Source of the DNA: Gammaproteobacteria bacterium
Lineage (GTDB): Bacteria; Pseudomonadota; Gammaproteobacteria; GRL18
Assembly (NCBI GenBank): GCA_023144715.1
Contig: JAGLFC010000157.1
Location: forward strand, 1-14,075
Length of the DNA: 14,075 bases
Direction of reading: 5' to 3'
Shown: piece by piece, positions 7,275-14,075 of the stretch
How positions within the stretch are numbered: the stretch's first letter is position 1
How the letters are laid out: each line of letters starts with the position of its first letter
Made by a program: the position numbers and the translations under genes
The notes under the pieces: generated by a model
What the model was told of the DNA's origin: nothing
Databases searched by the model: none
Seen by the model: the letters and a program-made list of their open reading frames with translations, nothing else

Positions 7275-7457
7275 ATGAGAAGAAGCGTGATGGTTTTTGG
7301 TTGTACTATGGAAGACGGTTCACAAGTAACGTGTAATGATGAGGGTGTCGTTTCTGTACGAGTTCACCCCGATCATTCTGTGACAGTGACTAATTCAGAT
7401 AACGATGAAACAATGGTGGATGGTAAATGGGTTGGTTATGTTCCTAGATTTAATTAG
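7275..7457 (+). CDS. Small protein of unknown function, 60 aa, FNR-box linked
   Basis: It begins MRRSVMVFGCTMEDGSQ and ends VGYVPRFN. I chose the ATG at 7275 because AAGGTG at 7263-7268 is its Shine-Dalgarno at 6 nt; the upstream in-frame GTG at 7266 lies inside that site. The protein is short and acidic, with alternating hydrophobic and polar residues (VSVRVHPDHSVTVTN at about 28-42), suggesting a small beta-sheet fold. It has no signal peptide or membrane segment. Two cysteines (C10, C19) do not form a known metal motif. I do not recognise the family. It has its own promoter with a perfect FNR box and precedes oadG by 170 bp on the same strand. The good ribosome site and non-AT-biased composition support a real gene. 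Confidence 0.7.
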   Translation: MRRSVMVFGCTMEDGSQVTCNDEGVVSVRVHPDHSVTVTNSDNDETMVDGKWVGYVPRFN

Positions 7458-7483
7458 TCTAAAATCTCATGTTTAAAAATAGC

Positions 7484-7518
7484 AGACCTTTTATATTTAT
7501 TTTGATATATTAAGGTCT
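7484..7518 (+). terminator. Inverted repeat after the small gene, possible weak terminator
   Basis: AGACCTT at 7484-7490 pairs exactly with AAGGTCT at 7512-7518 across 21 nt of AT-rich sequence that can partly extend the stem. It starts 27 nt after the small gene's stop. Only ATTATATT follows, not a solid T-tract, so termination may be partial and some transcripts may run into oadGAB. Confidence 0.4.
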
Positions 7519-7575
7519 ATTATATTCATTCATAGCTAACAATCATTTTTTTAATATATTTATTGAAATTTTAAG

Positions 7576-7581
7576 TATAAT
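7576..7581 (+). promoter_or_regulatory. Possible -10 box for oadGAB
   Basis: TATAAT lies 47 bp before the oadG start. The expected -35 position reads AATATA, which is poor; a TTGAAA at 7563-7568 is too close. It is a candidate only, and the region is AT-rich enough to produce such hexamers by chance. Confidence 0.3.
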
Positions 7582-7627
7582 AATACTGTATCTATTGTGG
7601 GTACATTTTTAAAAATTATATAAAATA

Positions 7628-7864
7628 ATGGTGAGCATGGTGTGGATAGGCTTAGAAATGGCAATTATTGGAATGGGAACAGTCTTTGTATTTTTGACTG
7701 TATTAATCTTTCTGACACTGCTTATGTCAAAAATAGTAACCCATTTTGAAAAACAAAAAAATACATCATCCAATCAGCATCATAAAATAATTTCTGATCA
7801 ACTCTTAACAAAAATTATTCATACCGCAATACAACAACATCGTGCCACTCAACAAGGATCATAA
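7628..7864 (+). CDS. oadG: Oxaloacetate decarboxylase, gamma subunit
   Basis: A 78-aa small membrane subunit that assembles the alpha subunit onto the OadB pump and, in Klebsiella, binds zinc through its C-terminal tail. One transmembrane helix at about residues 8-33 (WIGLEMAIIGMGTVFVFLTVLIFLTLLMS) matches the OadG pattern GLE-(x)n-GMG-(x)-VF. A polar His/Gln-rich tail follows. It is first in an oadG-oadA-oadB cluster and its stop is 1 bp from the oadA ATG. The start is uncertain: the ATG at 7628 has no Shine-Dalgarno in an A/T-only leader, while ATG 7637 or GTG 7640 follow GGTGAG at 7630-7635. The family call rests on the helix plus the cluster and is strong. Confidence 0.9.
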   Translation: MVSMVWIGLEMAIIGMGTVFVFLTVLIFLTLLMSKIVTHFEKQKNTSSNQHHKIISDQLLTKIIHTAIQQHRATQQGS

Positions 7865-7865
7865 T

Positions 7866-9632
7866 ATGAATGATCATAAATTAGGCATTACAGAAGTCGT
7901 CCTCCGTGACGCACATCAATCACTATTAGCCACTCGTATGCGTATTGATGATATGCTCCCTATCGCTGAACAATTAGATAATATTGGTTATTGGTCGGTT
8001 GAATCATGGGGTGGGGCAACTTTTGATGCTTGTATTCGCTATCTGGGCGAAGATCCTTGGGAGCGTATTCGCAAAATTAAAGAAGTCATGCCTAATACCC
8101 CTCAACAAATGCTCTTTCGTGGGCAAAATATATTAGGCTATCGCCACTATGCGGATGATGTGGTTAAAAAATTTGTAGAACGTGCCAGTGTGAATGGTAT
8201 TGATGTATTTCGTGTCTTTGATGCACTCAATGATCCACGTAATTTTGCTACAGCGATTCAGGCAGTGATCGATAATGGCAAACATGCACAAGCAGCAATG
8301 TCATATACGACTAGCCCTGTGCATACACTGGATCTTTGGTTAAACTTAGGTAAGCAACTACAAGATATGGGAGCGCATTCACTGTGTATTAAAGATATGG
8401 CAGGTTTGCTTCGACCTTATGATGCCTATCAATTGATTTCACGTCTTAAAAAAACAGTAGAGATTCCTATTCACTTGCACAGTCATGCGACGACAGGATT
8501 ATCAACGGCAACTTTATTAAAAGCCATTGAAGCAGGGGTGGATAATGTGGACACCTCAATATCATCCATGAGTGCAACTTATGGGCATTCAGCCACTGAA
8601 ACCATTGTGGCAATATTGGAAGGACAAGCAGGGGATACTGAACTGGATTTGATGCCCTTAGAATCTATTGCCTCTTATTTTCGTCAGGTACGCAAAAAAT
8701 ACCATCAATTTGAAGGTTCTCTAAAAGGTATTGATTCACGTATTTTAGTGGCTCAAGTACCCGGTGGGATGCTCACCAATATGGAAAATCAGCTCAAAGA
8801 ACAAAATGCCAGTGATAGGATGGATCAAGTATTGGAGGAAATTCCTCGCGTACGACAAGATTTAGGCTATATTCCATTAGTGACCCCCACTTCGCAAATT
8901 GTGGGGACACAAGCAGTACTTAATGTACTTTCGGGTGAACGTTATAAAACAACGACTAAAGAAACAAAAGGCATTCTCAGTGGTGAATACGGTGCAACAC
9001 CTGCACCACTTGACAGTGCATTACAACAAAAATTATTGGGTGATAATGCGACGATTATTACTTGTCGACCTGCGGATAATTTACCGCCAGAAATGGATCA
9101 ATTAGAACAAGAATTACGTGATATTGCCAAAAATAAAGCCATCAAGTTAGCCGAACAACCTATTGATGATGTACTCACGTATGCCTTATTTGCACAAACA
9201 GGTGTAAACTTTTTACACAATCGAGATAATCCTGATGCCTTTGAGCCTAAACCTGAACTAAAATTGGATGCTGAACAGCAAAATAATATTTATACTGTAA
9301 CGGTTGAAGGTCAGGATTATGTCGTGCAGGTCAATGAAGGCGGTGAGATTACGGAAGGCTCTTTATTAAGTCCATCCAGTAAAAAAGTGATGAGTAAAGA
9401 GATTTCTCATGATTCTAAACCCATTACCGCTCCTTTAAGCGGTCATATTTTTAAAATACTGGTGAGTGAGCAACAAGCTGTTCAAGCAGGTGATATCCTT
9501 ATCATTCTTGAAGCCATGAAAATGGAAACAGAAATTCGTGTACCCAAAGATGGCATCATTACTCATTTGAATATAAATGTAGGTGATAAGATTAATGTGG
9601 GCGATACTTTATTAAGTATTGCGTATCAATAA
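7866..9632 (+). CDS. oadA: Oxaloacetate decarboxylase, alpha subunit (carboxyltransferase plus biotin domain)
   Basis: A 588-aa cytoplasmic subunit that moves the carboxyl group from oxaloacetate to its own biotin, giving pyruvate; OadB then decarboxylates carboxybiotin. The N-terminal HMGL-like TIM barrel carries the metal and substrate motif RDAHQS (14-19), CIKDMAG, the metal ligands in HLHSHATTG, and the typical ISSMSATYGHSATET. A PYC/OadA conserved domain follows, then a Ser/Lys linker and a biotinyl domain with EAMKMETE; the biotinylated lysine is K552 (codon 9519-9521). The frame is open from a GTG at 7842, but the ATG at 7866 is preferred: AAGGA at 7854-7858 sits 7 nt before it, inside the end of oadG. 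It requires biotin ligase BirA, which is not in this window. Confidence 0.97.
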   Translation: MNDHKLGITEVVLRDAHQSLLATRMRIDDMLPIAEQLDNIGYWSVESWGGATFDACIRYLGEDPWERIRKIKEVMPNTPQQMLFRGQNILGYRHYADDVVKKFVERASVNGIDVFRVFDALNDPRNFATAIQAVIDNGKHAQAAMSYTTSPVHTLDLWLNLGKQLQDMGAHSLCIKDMAGLLRPYDAYQLISRLKKTVEIPIHLHSHATTGLSTATLLKAIEAGVDNVDTSISSMSATYGHSATETIVAILEGQAGDTELDLMPLESIASYFRQVRKKYHQFEGSLKGIDSRILVAQVPGGMLTNMENQLKEQNASDRMDQVLEEIPRVRQDLGYIPLVTPTSQIVGTQAVLNVLSGERYKTTTKETKGILSGEYGATPAPLDSALQQKLLGDNATIITCRPADNLPPEMDQLEQELRDIAKNKAIKLAEQPIDDVLTYALFAQTGVNFLHNRDNPDAFEPKPELKLDAEQQNNIYTVTVEGQDYVVQVNEGGEITEGSLLSPSSKKVMSKEISHDSKPITAPLSGHIFKILVSEQQAVQAGDILIILEAMKMETEIRVPKDGIITHLNINVGDKINVGDTLLSIAYQ

Positions 9633-9649
9633 AAGGTCTTATAAATAAC

Positions 9650-11074
9650 ATGGAACAATTAATTCGATTATGGGAAGGTTCGGGGCTTTATAATATGATG
9701 CCAGGGCAAGCATTGATGTTATTGATTGGCTTGCTATTATTGTATCTTGCGATTCAAAAAAAGTTTGAACCCTTGTTGTTAGTACCTATTGGCTTTGGTG
9801 CAATTTTAGCCAATATACCGATGGCAGGTCTGGCAGAATCAGGATCATATCAAGCTTTTTATAAGGCAATGACCTATGAATCTGCTGTGGTTAAGGATTA
9901 TGTAAAAAGCAATGGTCTCACAGAAGAAGAAGCAAAAAAAATAAATTACACCATGCTCTCACCAGAGGTACAAAATGGCAAAAATAAAAAAACAGCACAA
10001 TTAAGTCAAGCCATTCGTGCAACTTTAGGAAAAAGTTTACAAGTGTGTGAAACAGGATATTTATGTAAGGAGGCTTATCACCAGATTCAGCACAATGATG
10101 CACAAAAAGCCTTTGAATTGTCAGAAATTGCCAAACAAAATAGCTTTTCTGATGGTATTTTATACCTTTTTTATATCATTGGTTTAAGCAGTGGTGTTTT
10201 TCCTTTGCTCATCTTTATGGGTGTTGGAGCAATGACTGATTTTGGTCCTCTATTGGCAAACCCCAAAACTTTATTGTTAGGTGCGGCGGCTCAATTTGGT
10301 ATTTTTTCAACGTTATTAGGTGCAATGGCGTTAGGCTTTGCAGGCAATGAATCGGCTGCCATTGCTATTATTGGTGGTGCGGATGGACCCACTGCTATTT
10401 ATGTCACCAATAAATTAGCTCCTCATTTATTAGGTGCTGTGGCCGTGGCGGCTTATTCTTATATGGCATTAGTGCCTTTAATACAACCCCCTATTATGAG
10501 ATTATTAACCACCGAGCAAGAACGCCAACGTGTCATGACACAATTACGCCCTGTCTCTCAGAGTGAAAAAATAATCTTTCCTATCTTATTATTAATGTTG
10601 GTGGGTTTGGTATTGCCTGAAGCAGCTCCTTTATTAGGCATGTTTTGTTTTGGGACGCTCATGCGTGAATGTGGTGTGGTTGAACGCCTGAGTGACACCA
10701 CACAAAATTCACTGATTAATATGGTGACGATCTTTTTAGGACTGGCCGTGGGATCAAAACTTCAAGCCACAGAATTTTTACAATTTGATACCTTAAAAAT
10801 TTTATTATTAGGTGTGGTTGCCTTTAGCATTGGTACAGCTTCAGGCGTGTTAATGGCAAAAATTATGCATAAATTTACCAAAGAAAATATCAATCCCTTG
10901 ATTGGATCGGCAGGTGTATCGGCTGTGCCTATGGCGGCTCGTGTGTCTAATAAAGTAGGCTTAGAAGCGAATCCACAAAACTTTTTATTAATGCATGCGA
11001 TGGGACCGAATGTGGCAGGTGTCATTGGTTCAGCAGTGGCGGCAGGTGTTTTGCTTAAATATTTTTCTGCTTGA
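9650..11074 (+). CDS. oadB: Oxaloacetate decarboxylase, beta subunit (Na+ pump)
   Basis: A 474-aa polytopic membrane subunit that decarboxylates carboxybiotin and exports Na+. It is very like the Klebsiella protein: KKFEPLLLVPIGFGAILANIP near the N-terminus, GVGAMTDFGPLLANP at 191-205, GGADGPT at 242-248, and NPLIGSAGVSAVPMAAR at 415-431. D245, N415, G419, S424 and R431 match, at a constant offset of 42, the residues I recall as functional in Klebsiella OadB (D203, N373, G377, S382, R389), so the pump should be active. The offset arises from a longer hydrophilic loop at about residues 61-167 between the first helices, with cysteines C133 and C139. It lies 17 bp after oadA with AAGG 13 nt upstream. 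Confidence 0.97.
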   Translation: MEQLIRLWEGSGLYNMMPGQALMLLIGLLLLYLAIQKKFEPLLLVPIGFGAILANIPMAGLAESGSYQAFYKAMTYESAVVKDYVKSNGLTEEEAKKINYTMLSPEVQNGKNKKTAQLSQAIRATLGKSLQVCETGYLCKEAYHQIQHNDAQKAFELSEIAKQNSFSDGILYLFYIIGLSSGVFPLLIFMGVGAMTDFGPLLANPKTLLLGAAAQFGIFSTLLGAMALGFAGNESAAIAIIGGADGPTAIYVTNKLAPHLLGAVAVAAYSYMALVPLIQPPIMRLLTTEQERQRVMTQLRPVSQSEKIIFPILLLMLVGLVLPEAAPLLGMFCFGTLMRECGVVERLSDTTQNSLINMVTIFLGLAVGSKLQATEFLQFDTLKILLLGVVAFSIGTASGVLMAKIMHKFTKENINPLIGSAGVSAVPMAARVSNKVGLEANPQNFLLMHAMGPNVAGVIGSAVAAGVLLKYFSA

Positions 11075-11087
11075 TATATCTATGATT

Positions 11088-11100
11088 CTGGTGATACCAG
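11088..11100 (+). terminator. Small hairpin after oadB
   Basis: CTGGT-GAT-ACCAG, a perfect 5-bp stem with a 3-nt loop, 14 nt after the oadB stop. No T-run follows, so it may be a 3'-end stabiliser or a weak, rho-assisted stop. A second A/T stem (AATAAG/CTTATT, 11113-11130) follows directly. Confidence 0.3.
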
Positions 11101-11161
11101 TCACTGAGCCTTAATAAGCATTTACTTATTCTATAGACACTTATTATTTTTGGAGTATGTT

Positions 11162-12133
11162 ATGGAACAGCAGTTATCAGAAGGGCAGTCACGTCTCTCT
11201 CATTTTCCTGTATCATTTTTTTCTACAGTGATGGGAATGACGGGCTTTAGTATGGCATTAGCGAAGGCAGAATCTATTTATCATTTGGATGGGCGTGTCT
11301 CATTAGGAATTCTTGTGATCACAATGTTACTTTTTTTTGTATTGCTGGCTATTTATTCCTTGAAGTTGGTGACACAAAAAAATGCGGTGATCAAAGAGCT
11401 ATACCATCCGATTAAAATTAGCTTTTTTCCCACCATTTCAATTAGCTTAATCTTACTTTCTATTGCAACCTTACATCTTAATATAGCACTTTCCAATATA
11501 TTTTGGATAATGGGTACAAGTTTACATTTACTCTTTACTTTATATGTGATGAATGCTTGGATGAACCATGATCATTTTGATATTAAACATATAAATCCTG
11601 CTTGGTTTATCCCTATTGTCGGCAATATTCTTGTGCCTATTTCTGGGGTATCATTAGGTTATATTGAAATATCATGGTTTTTCTTTAGTATTGGTTTTGT
11701 ACTATGGCCTGTAATATTAACCATTATTTATTATCGAATTTTTTTCCATCCTTCATTACCTGATAAGCTTATTCCTACTTTTTTTATATTAATTGCACCT
11801 CCTGCGGTGGGTTTTTTATCTTACTTACAACTCAATGGTGAGATCGATAATTTTGCAAGAATTTTATATTATTCAGCCTTATTTTTTACCTTATTAGTCT
11901 TTGTTCAATTTAAACGTTTTTCAAAATTGCAGTTCTTTTTATCTTGGTGGGCGTATTCATTTCCACTGGCTGCTATTAGTATTGCTACCATGGTCATGTA
12001 TCAACGAACTGCTAATAATTTCTTTTCGGGATTGGGTATTGGACTATTAATATTATTAACCTTATTTATCAGTATGTTGATTATTAAAACCTCAAAAGCA
12101 ATTATGGATAAAGAAATCTGTGTTGCTGAATAA
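11162..12133 (+). CDS. SLAC1/TehA-family (TDT) anion channel or dicarboxylate transporter
   Basis: A 323-aa inner-membrane protein with about ten hydrophobic segments, typical of the SLAC1/TehA/Mae1 family that passes anions, dicarboxylates or tellurite-related substrates. Family signs: FPVSFFSTVMGMTGFSMAL at 15-33, HPIKISFFPTISIS around 82-95, NPAWFIPIVGNILVPISG, and WWAYSFPLAAIS near 263-274, where F267 falls where I would expect the gating Phe of Haemophilus TehA. The frame is open from a TTG at 11150, but the ATG at 11162 is preferred because GGAG at 11152-11155 lies 6 nt before it. It follows oadB by 87 bp on the same strand and may export or import C4-dicarboxylates related to oxaloacetate metabolism, which is inference. 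TehA-like nitrite or chloride channel activity is an alternative. Confidence 0.85.
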   Translation: MEQQLSEGQSRLSHFPVSFFSTVMGMTGFSMALAKAESIYHLDGRVSLGILVITMLLFFVLLAIYSLKLVTQKNAVIKELYHPIKISFFPTISISLILLSIATLHLNIALSNIFWIMGTSLHLLFTLYVMNAWMNHDHFDIKHINPAWFIPIVGNILVPISGVSLGYIEISWFFFSIGFVLWPVILTIIYYRIFFHPSLPDKLIPTFFILIAPPAVGFLSYLQLNGEIDNFARILYYSALFFTLLVFVQFKRFSKLQFFLSWWAYSFPLAAISIATMVMYQRTANNFFSGLGIGLLILLTLFISMLIIKTSKAIMDKEICVAE

Positions 12134-12182
12134 ATAGAAATCAGCGGTAAACAAACAGGTTTTATTAGCAATATATTAGAGG

Positions 12183-12188
12183 TATAAT
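12183..12188 (+). promoter_or_regulatory. -10 box of pyrE
   Basis: TATAAT, 37 bp before the pyrE ATG. The -35 position at 17 bp reads TTTTAT, which is poor. RNA would start near 12195, inside the AT palindrome. Confidence 0.5.
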
Positions 12189-12215
12189 TTAATTTATTTT
12201 TAAAATAAATTAAAT
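12187..12215. repeat. Perfect 29-nt AT-only palindrome in the pyrE promoter/leader
   Basis: Arms 12187-12200 and 12202-12215 are exact reverse complements (14 bp each) around a single T at 12201. The palindrome overlaps the end of the -10 box, spans the predicted RNA start and ends just before the AGGT ribosome site. It could be an operator, a DNA-melting or bending element, or by chance an AT run. It is not an obvious attenuator because there is no GC stem. Confidence 0.6.
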
Positions 12216-12225
12216 AGGTAAAAAA

Positions 12226-12867
12226 ATGCAAGATTATCAACGTGCTTTTATTGAATTTGCCATAAAAAAAGGTGTGCTTAGATTTGGCGAATTTACACTC
12301 AAATCAGGACGCATTAGCCCTTATTTTTTTAATAGTGGTCTGTTTGATACAGGTGGATCTTTAGCAAAATTAGGGCGTTTTTATGCCAGTGCGTTGATCA
12401 ATAGTCAAATTAAATTTGATATGCTTTTTGGTCCTGCTTATAAAGGAATTCCCTTAGCCGCTGCTTGTTCTATTGCTTTGTCTGATAAGCATGAACGAGA
12501 TTTACCTTATAGTTTTAATCGTAAAGAAGCAAAAGACCATGGTGAAGGCGGTACGATTGTGGGTTCTGCTTTACAAGGTAAAGTGATGATCATTGATGAT
12601 GTTATCTCAGCAGGTACTTCAGTCCGTGAATCCATTGACCTCATTAAACAAGCCAATGCAATTTCTGCGGGTGTGGTGATTGCTTTGGATCGCCAAGAAT
12701 TAGGCAAGGGAGATATATCGGCTATTGCTGAAATTGAAGCCAATTATTCTATGCCTGTGACGAGTATTATAAAATTAGAACATCTGATCTCTTTTTTAGA
12801 AGATAATAAAGAATTGGCACAATATTATGACAAAATTCAGACTTATCGTGATCGCTATGGTGCATAA
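12226..12867 (+). CDS. pyrE: Orotate phosphoribosyltransferase
   Basis: A 213-aa cytoplasmic enzyme that joins orotate to PRPP to form OMP in pyrimidine synthesis. It matches the gammaproteobacterial PyrE length (about 213 aa). Visible features: FTLKSGRISPYFFNSG at 23-38 with the conserved K26; FGPAYKGIPLAAA (68-80); the catalytic flexible loop with RKEAKDHGEGG at 99-109; and the PRPP-binding motif VMIIDDVISAGTS at 120-132. The ATG at 12226 follows AGGT by 6 nt. It has its own promoter and ends 29 bp from the convergent topB. Unlike E. coli, no rph-type leader gene precedes it; the upstream gene is the SLAC1 channel. Confidence 0.97.
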   Translation: MQDYQRAFIEFAIKKGVLRFGEFTLKSGRISPYFFNSGLFDTGGSLAKLGRFYASALINSQIKFDMLFGPAYKGIPLAAACSIALSDKHERDLPYSFNRKEAKDHGEGGTIVGSALQGKVMIIDDVISAGTSVRESIDLIKQANAISAGVVIALDRQELGKGDISAIAEIEANYSMPVTSIIKLEHLISFLEDNKELAQYYDKIQTYRDRYGA

Positions 12868-12896
12868 GATCCTATACACTGGGTATGACTTAATGT

Positions 12897-14075
12897 TTAA
12901 CTCCAAGCATAAAAACGGCATTTAGGGAAGTTGCGACAGCCAATATAATGTTGACCGATCTTGGTACCTCGGACGGCTTGACGTATTTCTAAGGCTTGAC
13001 CACACTTAGGACAAGCATCATCTGCCTTATATTCCATGCTATCAGCTTCTTTTATGCTATTGCCTTGCAGTGTGTTTATCTGGGTAATAATCGACTGTAA
13101 TAAACTCACTTGTTGCTGTAAAAAGCCATCAATATTCTGCCCATTATTATTAGCAATATCCTCTAATTGTTGTTCCCATTGAGCGGTGAGCAAGGGATCT
13201 TTAATACTATCAGGAACAGCATCACATAAGGAAAATCCCAATTCAGTGACTTTTATAAATTTTTTATCTTTATAAATAAATTTTCGCTGTAATAGTGTTT
13301 GAATAATATTAGCACGTGTTGCTTGCGTGCCTAGACCTGCTGTTTCTCGTAAGATTTTTTTCATCACCTTATCGGTGACTTGAGAGCCAATGGTTTCCAT
13401 CGCTTTGATCAATGTACCTTCAGAAAAATATCGAGGTGCTTTAGTGAGTTTATTTTTAAGATCAAGATGATCGCAATAGAGTGATTCACCTTTTATGACC
13501 GCAGGGAGTTCTTGTTCATTTTCATTGCTGTTTGCTTGCCTAGTATTTGTATTGAACGTGCTTGTCGCTAAATTAAGGACTTGTTTCCAGCCTTGTATTC
13601 TGAGAATACGACCCATAGCCTTAAAATTATCATTGTTAATTGCGACCATAATAATACTTTGATCATATTCATAATCAGGAAAAAATTGGGCAATATAACG
13701 ACGACGAATCAGATTATAAATATTTTTTTCTTTGCTATTGAGTCGATTATATATCCCTGAGATACTGGCTTGAGTGGGAATAATAGCATGGTGAGCGGTG
13801 ATCTTTTTATCATTCCAAACTCTGGAACGTTGTGTTTGATTAGCCTGAGAAAGTAGGGAGCATAAAGCAGGATCATTGTGACAGAGAGCCTGAAAAATTA
13901 ATGGTACATCACGAAATTGACTTATAGGAAGATATTCACAATCACTTCTGGGATAGGTGGTTAATTTATGCGTTTCATACAGTGACTGGGCTAAGTTCAA
14001 TACTTCTTGTGCGCCATAAGCCCAACGTCGAGAAGCTTCTTGTTGCAAACCAGAAAGGGTATACAACAGTGGTGG
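12897..14075 (-). CDS. topB: DNA topoisomerase III, N-terminal part cut by window edge
   Basis: The C-terminal 392 residues of a type IA topoisomerase, which passes and decatenates single strands through a transient 5'-phosphotyrosine. The frame stays open to base 14075 (beginning PPLLYTLSGLQ on the minus strand), so about 285 N-terminal residues including the Toprim domain lie outside. The catalytic tyrosine is in LTTYPRSDCEYLP (local residue 41, equivalent to Y328 of E. coli TopB as I recall). The conserved GTQATRANII follows around codon 250. The C-terminus carries one four-cysteine zinc ribbon, CPKCG ... GCRNFPKC (C355, C358, C380, C386 local). The topB rather than topA call rests on the YPRSDCEYLP context and single zinc ribbon. 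It converges on pyrE, with no clear terminator in the 29-bp gap. Confidence 0.92.
   Translation of the reverse strand, partial: PPLLYTLSGLQQEASRRWAYGAQEVLNLAQSLYETHKLTTYPRSDCEYLPISQFRDVPLIFQALCHNDPALCSLLSQANQTQRSRVWNDKKITAHHAIIPTQASISGIYNRLNSKEKNIYNLIRRRYIAQFFPDYEYDQSIIMVAINNDNFKAMGRILRIQGWKQVLNLATSTFNTNTRQANSNENEQELPAVIKGESLYCDHLDLKNKLTKAPRYFSEGTLIKAMETIGSQVTDKVMKKILRETAGLGTQATRANIIQTLLQRKFIYKDKKFIKVTELGFSLCDAVPDSIKDPLLTAQWEQQLEDIANNNGQNIDGFLQQQVSLLQSIITQINTLQGNSIKEADSMEYKADDACPKCGQALEIRQAVRGTKIGQHYIGCRNFPKCRFYAWS

Noticed and set aside
7502..7515. Second FNR-like site (TTGATATATTAAGG)
   Set aside because: Only the left half-site matches; the right half is wrong.
7842..7865. GTG at 7842 as the oadA start
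   Set aside because: It lies inside oadG, while the ATG at 7866 has AAGGA 7 nt upstream and gives the usual OadA N-terminus.
9918..10103. Minus-strand frame inside oadB
   Set aside because: Shadow frame; oadB is certain here.
12001..12240. Minus-strand frame across the SLAC1 gene end and the pyrE leader
   Set aside because: AT-driven frame covering a promoter and the 3' end of a real gene; no recognisable motifs.
12868..12896. Possible terminator between pyrE and topB (ATAC/GTAT)
   Set aside because: Only a 4-bp stem and no T-run, so not listed.

Overview
The window reads as a normal chromosomal stretch of an AT-rich gammaproteobacterium (roughly 35-38 % GC by eye). The evidence is the Klebsiella-like three-subunit Na+-pumping oxaloacetate decarboxylase, the FetAB iron exporter pair, Aat, PyrE and a TopB-type topoisomerase. 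A very large protein that looks like the PPi-dependent type of PEP carboxykinase, plus a consensus FNR box, points to a facultatively anaerobic or microaerobic lifestyle. An AT-rich sulfur-oxidiser-like lineage would fit, but that is inference. No phage, insertion sequence, CRISPR, tRNA or rRNA is visible.

Layout. (1) 1-584, minus: aat, cut by the left window edge. (2) 704-2121, plus: fetA-fetB with a 4-bp ATGA overlap. Inverted repeats lie in the divergent aat/fetA gap. (3) 2125-3229, minus: two small envelope proteins, a Sel1-repeat secreted protein and a membrane-anchored heptad-repeat protein. (4) 3396-6866, minus: a 1156-aa putative PPi-type PEP carboxykinase with a strong hairpin after its stop. 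(5) 6867-7274: an AT-rich gap holding a perfect FNR-type palindrome and a promoter. (6) 7275-7457: a 60-aa unknown protein downstream of the FNR box. (7) 7628-11074: oadG-oadA-oadB. (8) 11162-12133: a SLAC1/TehA-family channel. (9) 12226-12867: pyrE, with a perfect 29-nt AT-only palindrome in its promoter/leader. (10) 12897-14075, minus: the C-terminal half of topB, cut by the right edge.

How the genes may work together. Regions 4-8 form a plausible oxaloacetate/pyruvate/PEP node. A PPi-type PEPCK would interconvert PEP + CO2 + Pi with oxaloacetate + PPi. OadGAB decarboxylates oxaloacetate to pyruvate while exporting Na+. The SLAC1/TDT-family protein could move dicarboxylates or other anions. 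In series the two enzymes would turn PEP into pyruvate while saving energy as PPi and a sodium gradient instead of ATP, or run in reverse for PEP synthesis. The FNR box between the two loci suggests oxygen-linked control, though the box is directly next to the small unknown gene. Several start codons were moved from the longest possible reading frame on Shine-Dalgarno grounds: the small ORF to 7275, oadA to 7866 and the SLAC1 gene to 11162.
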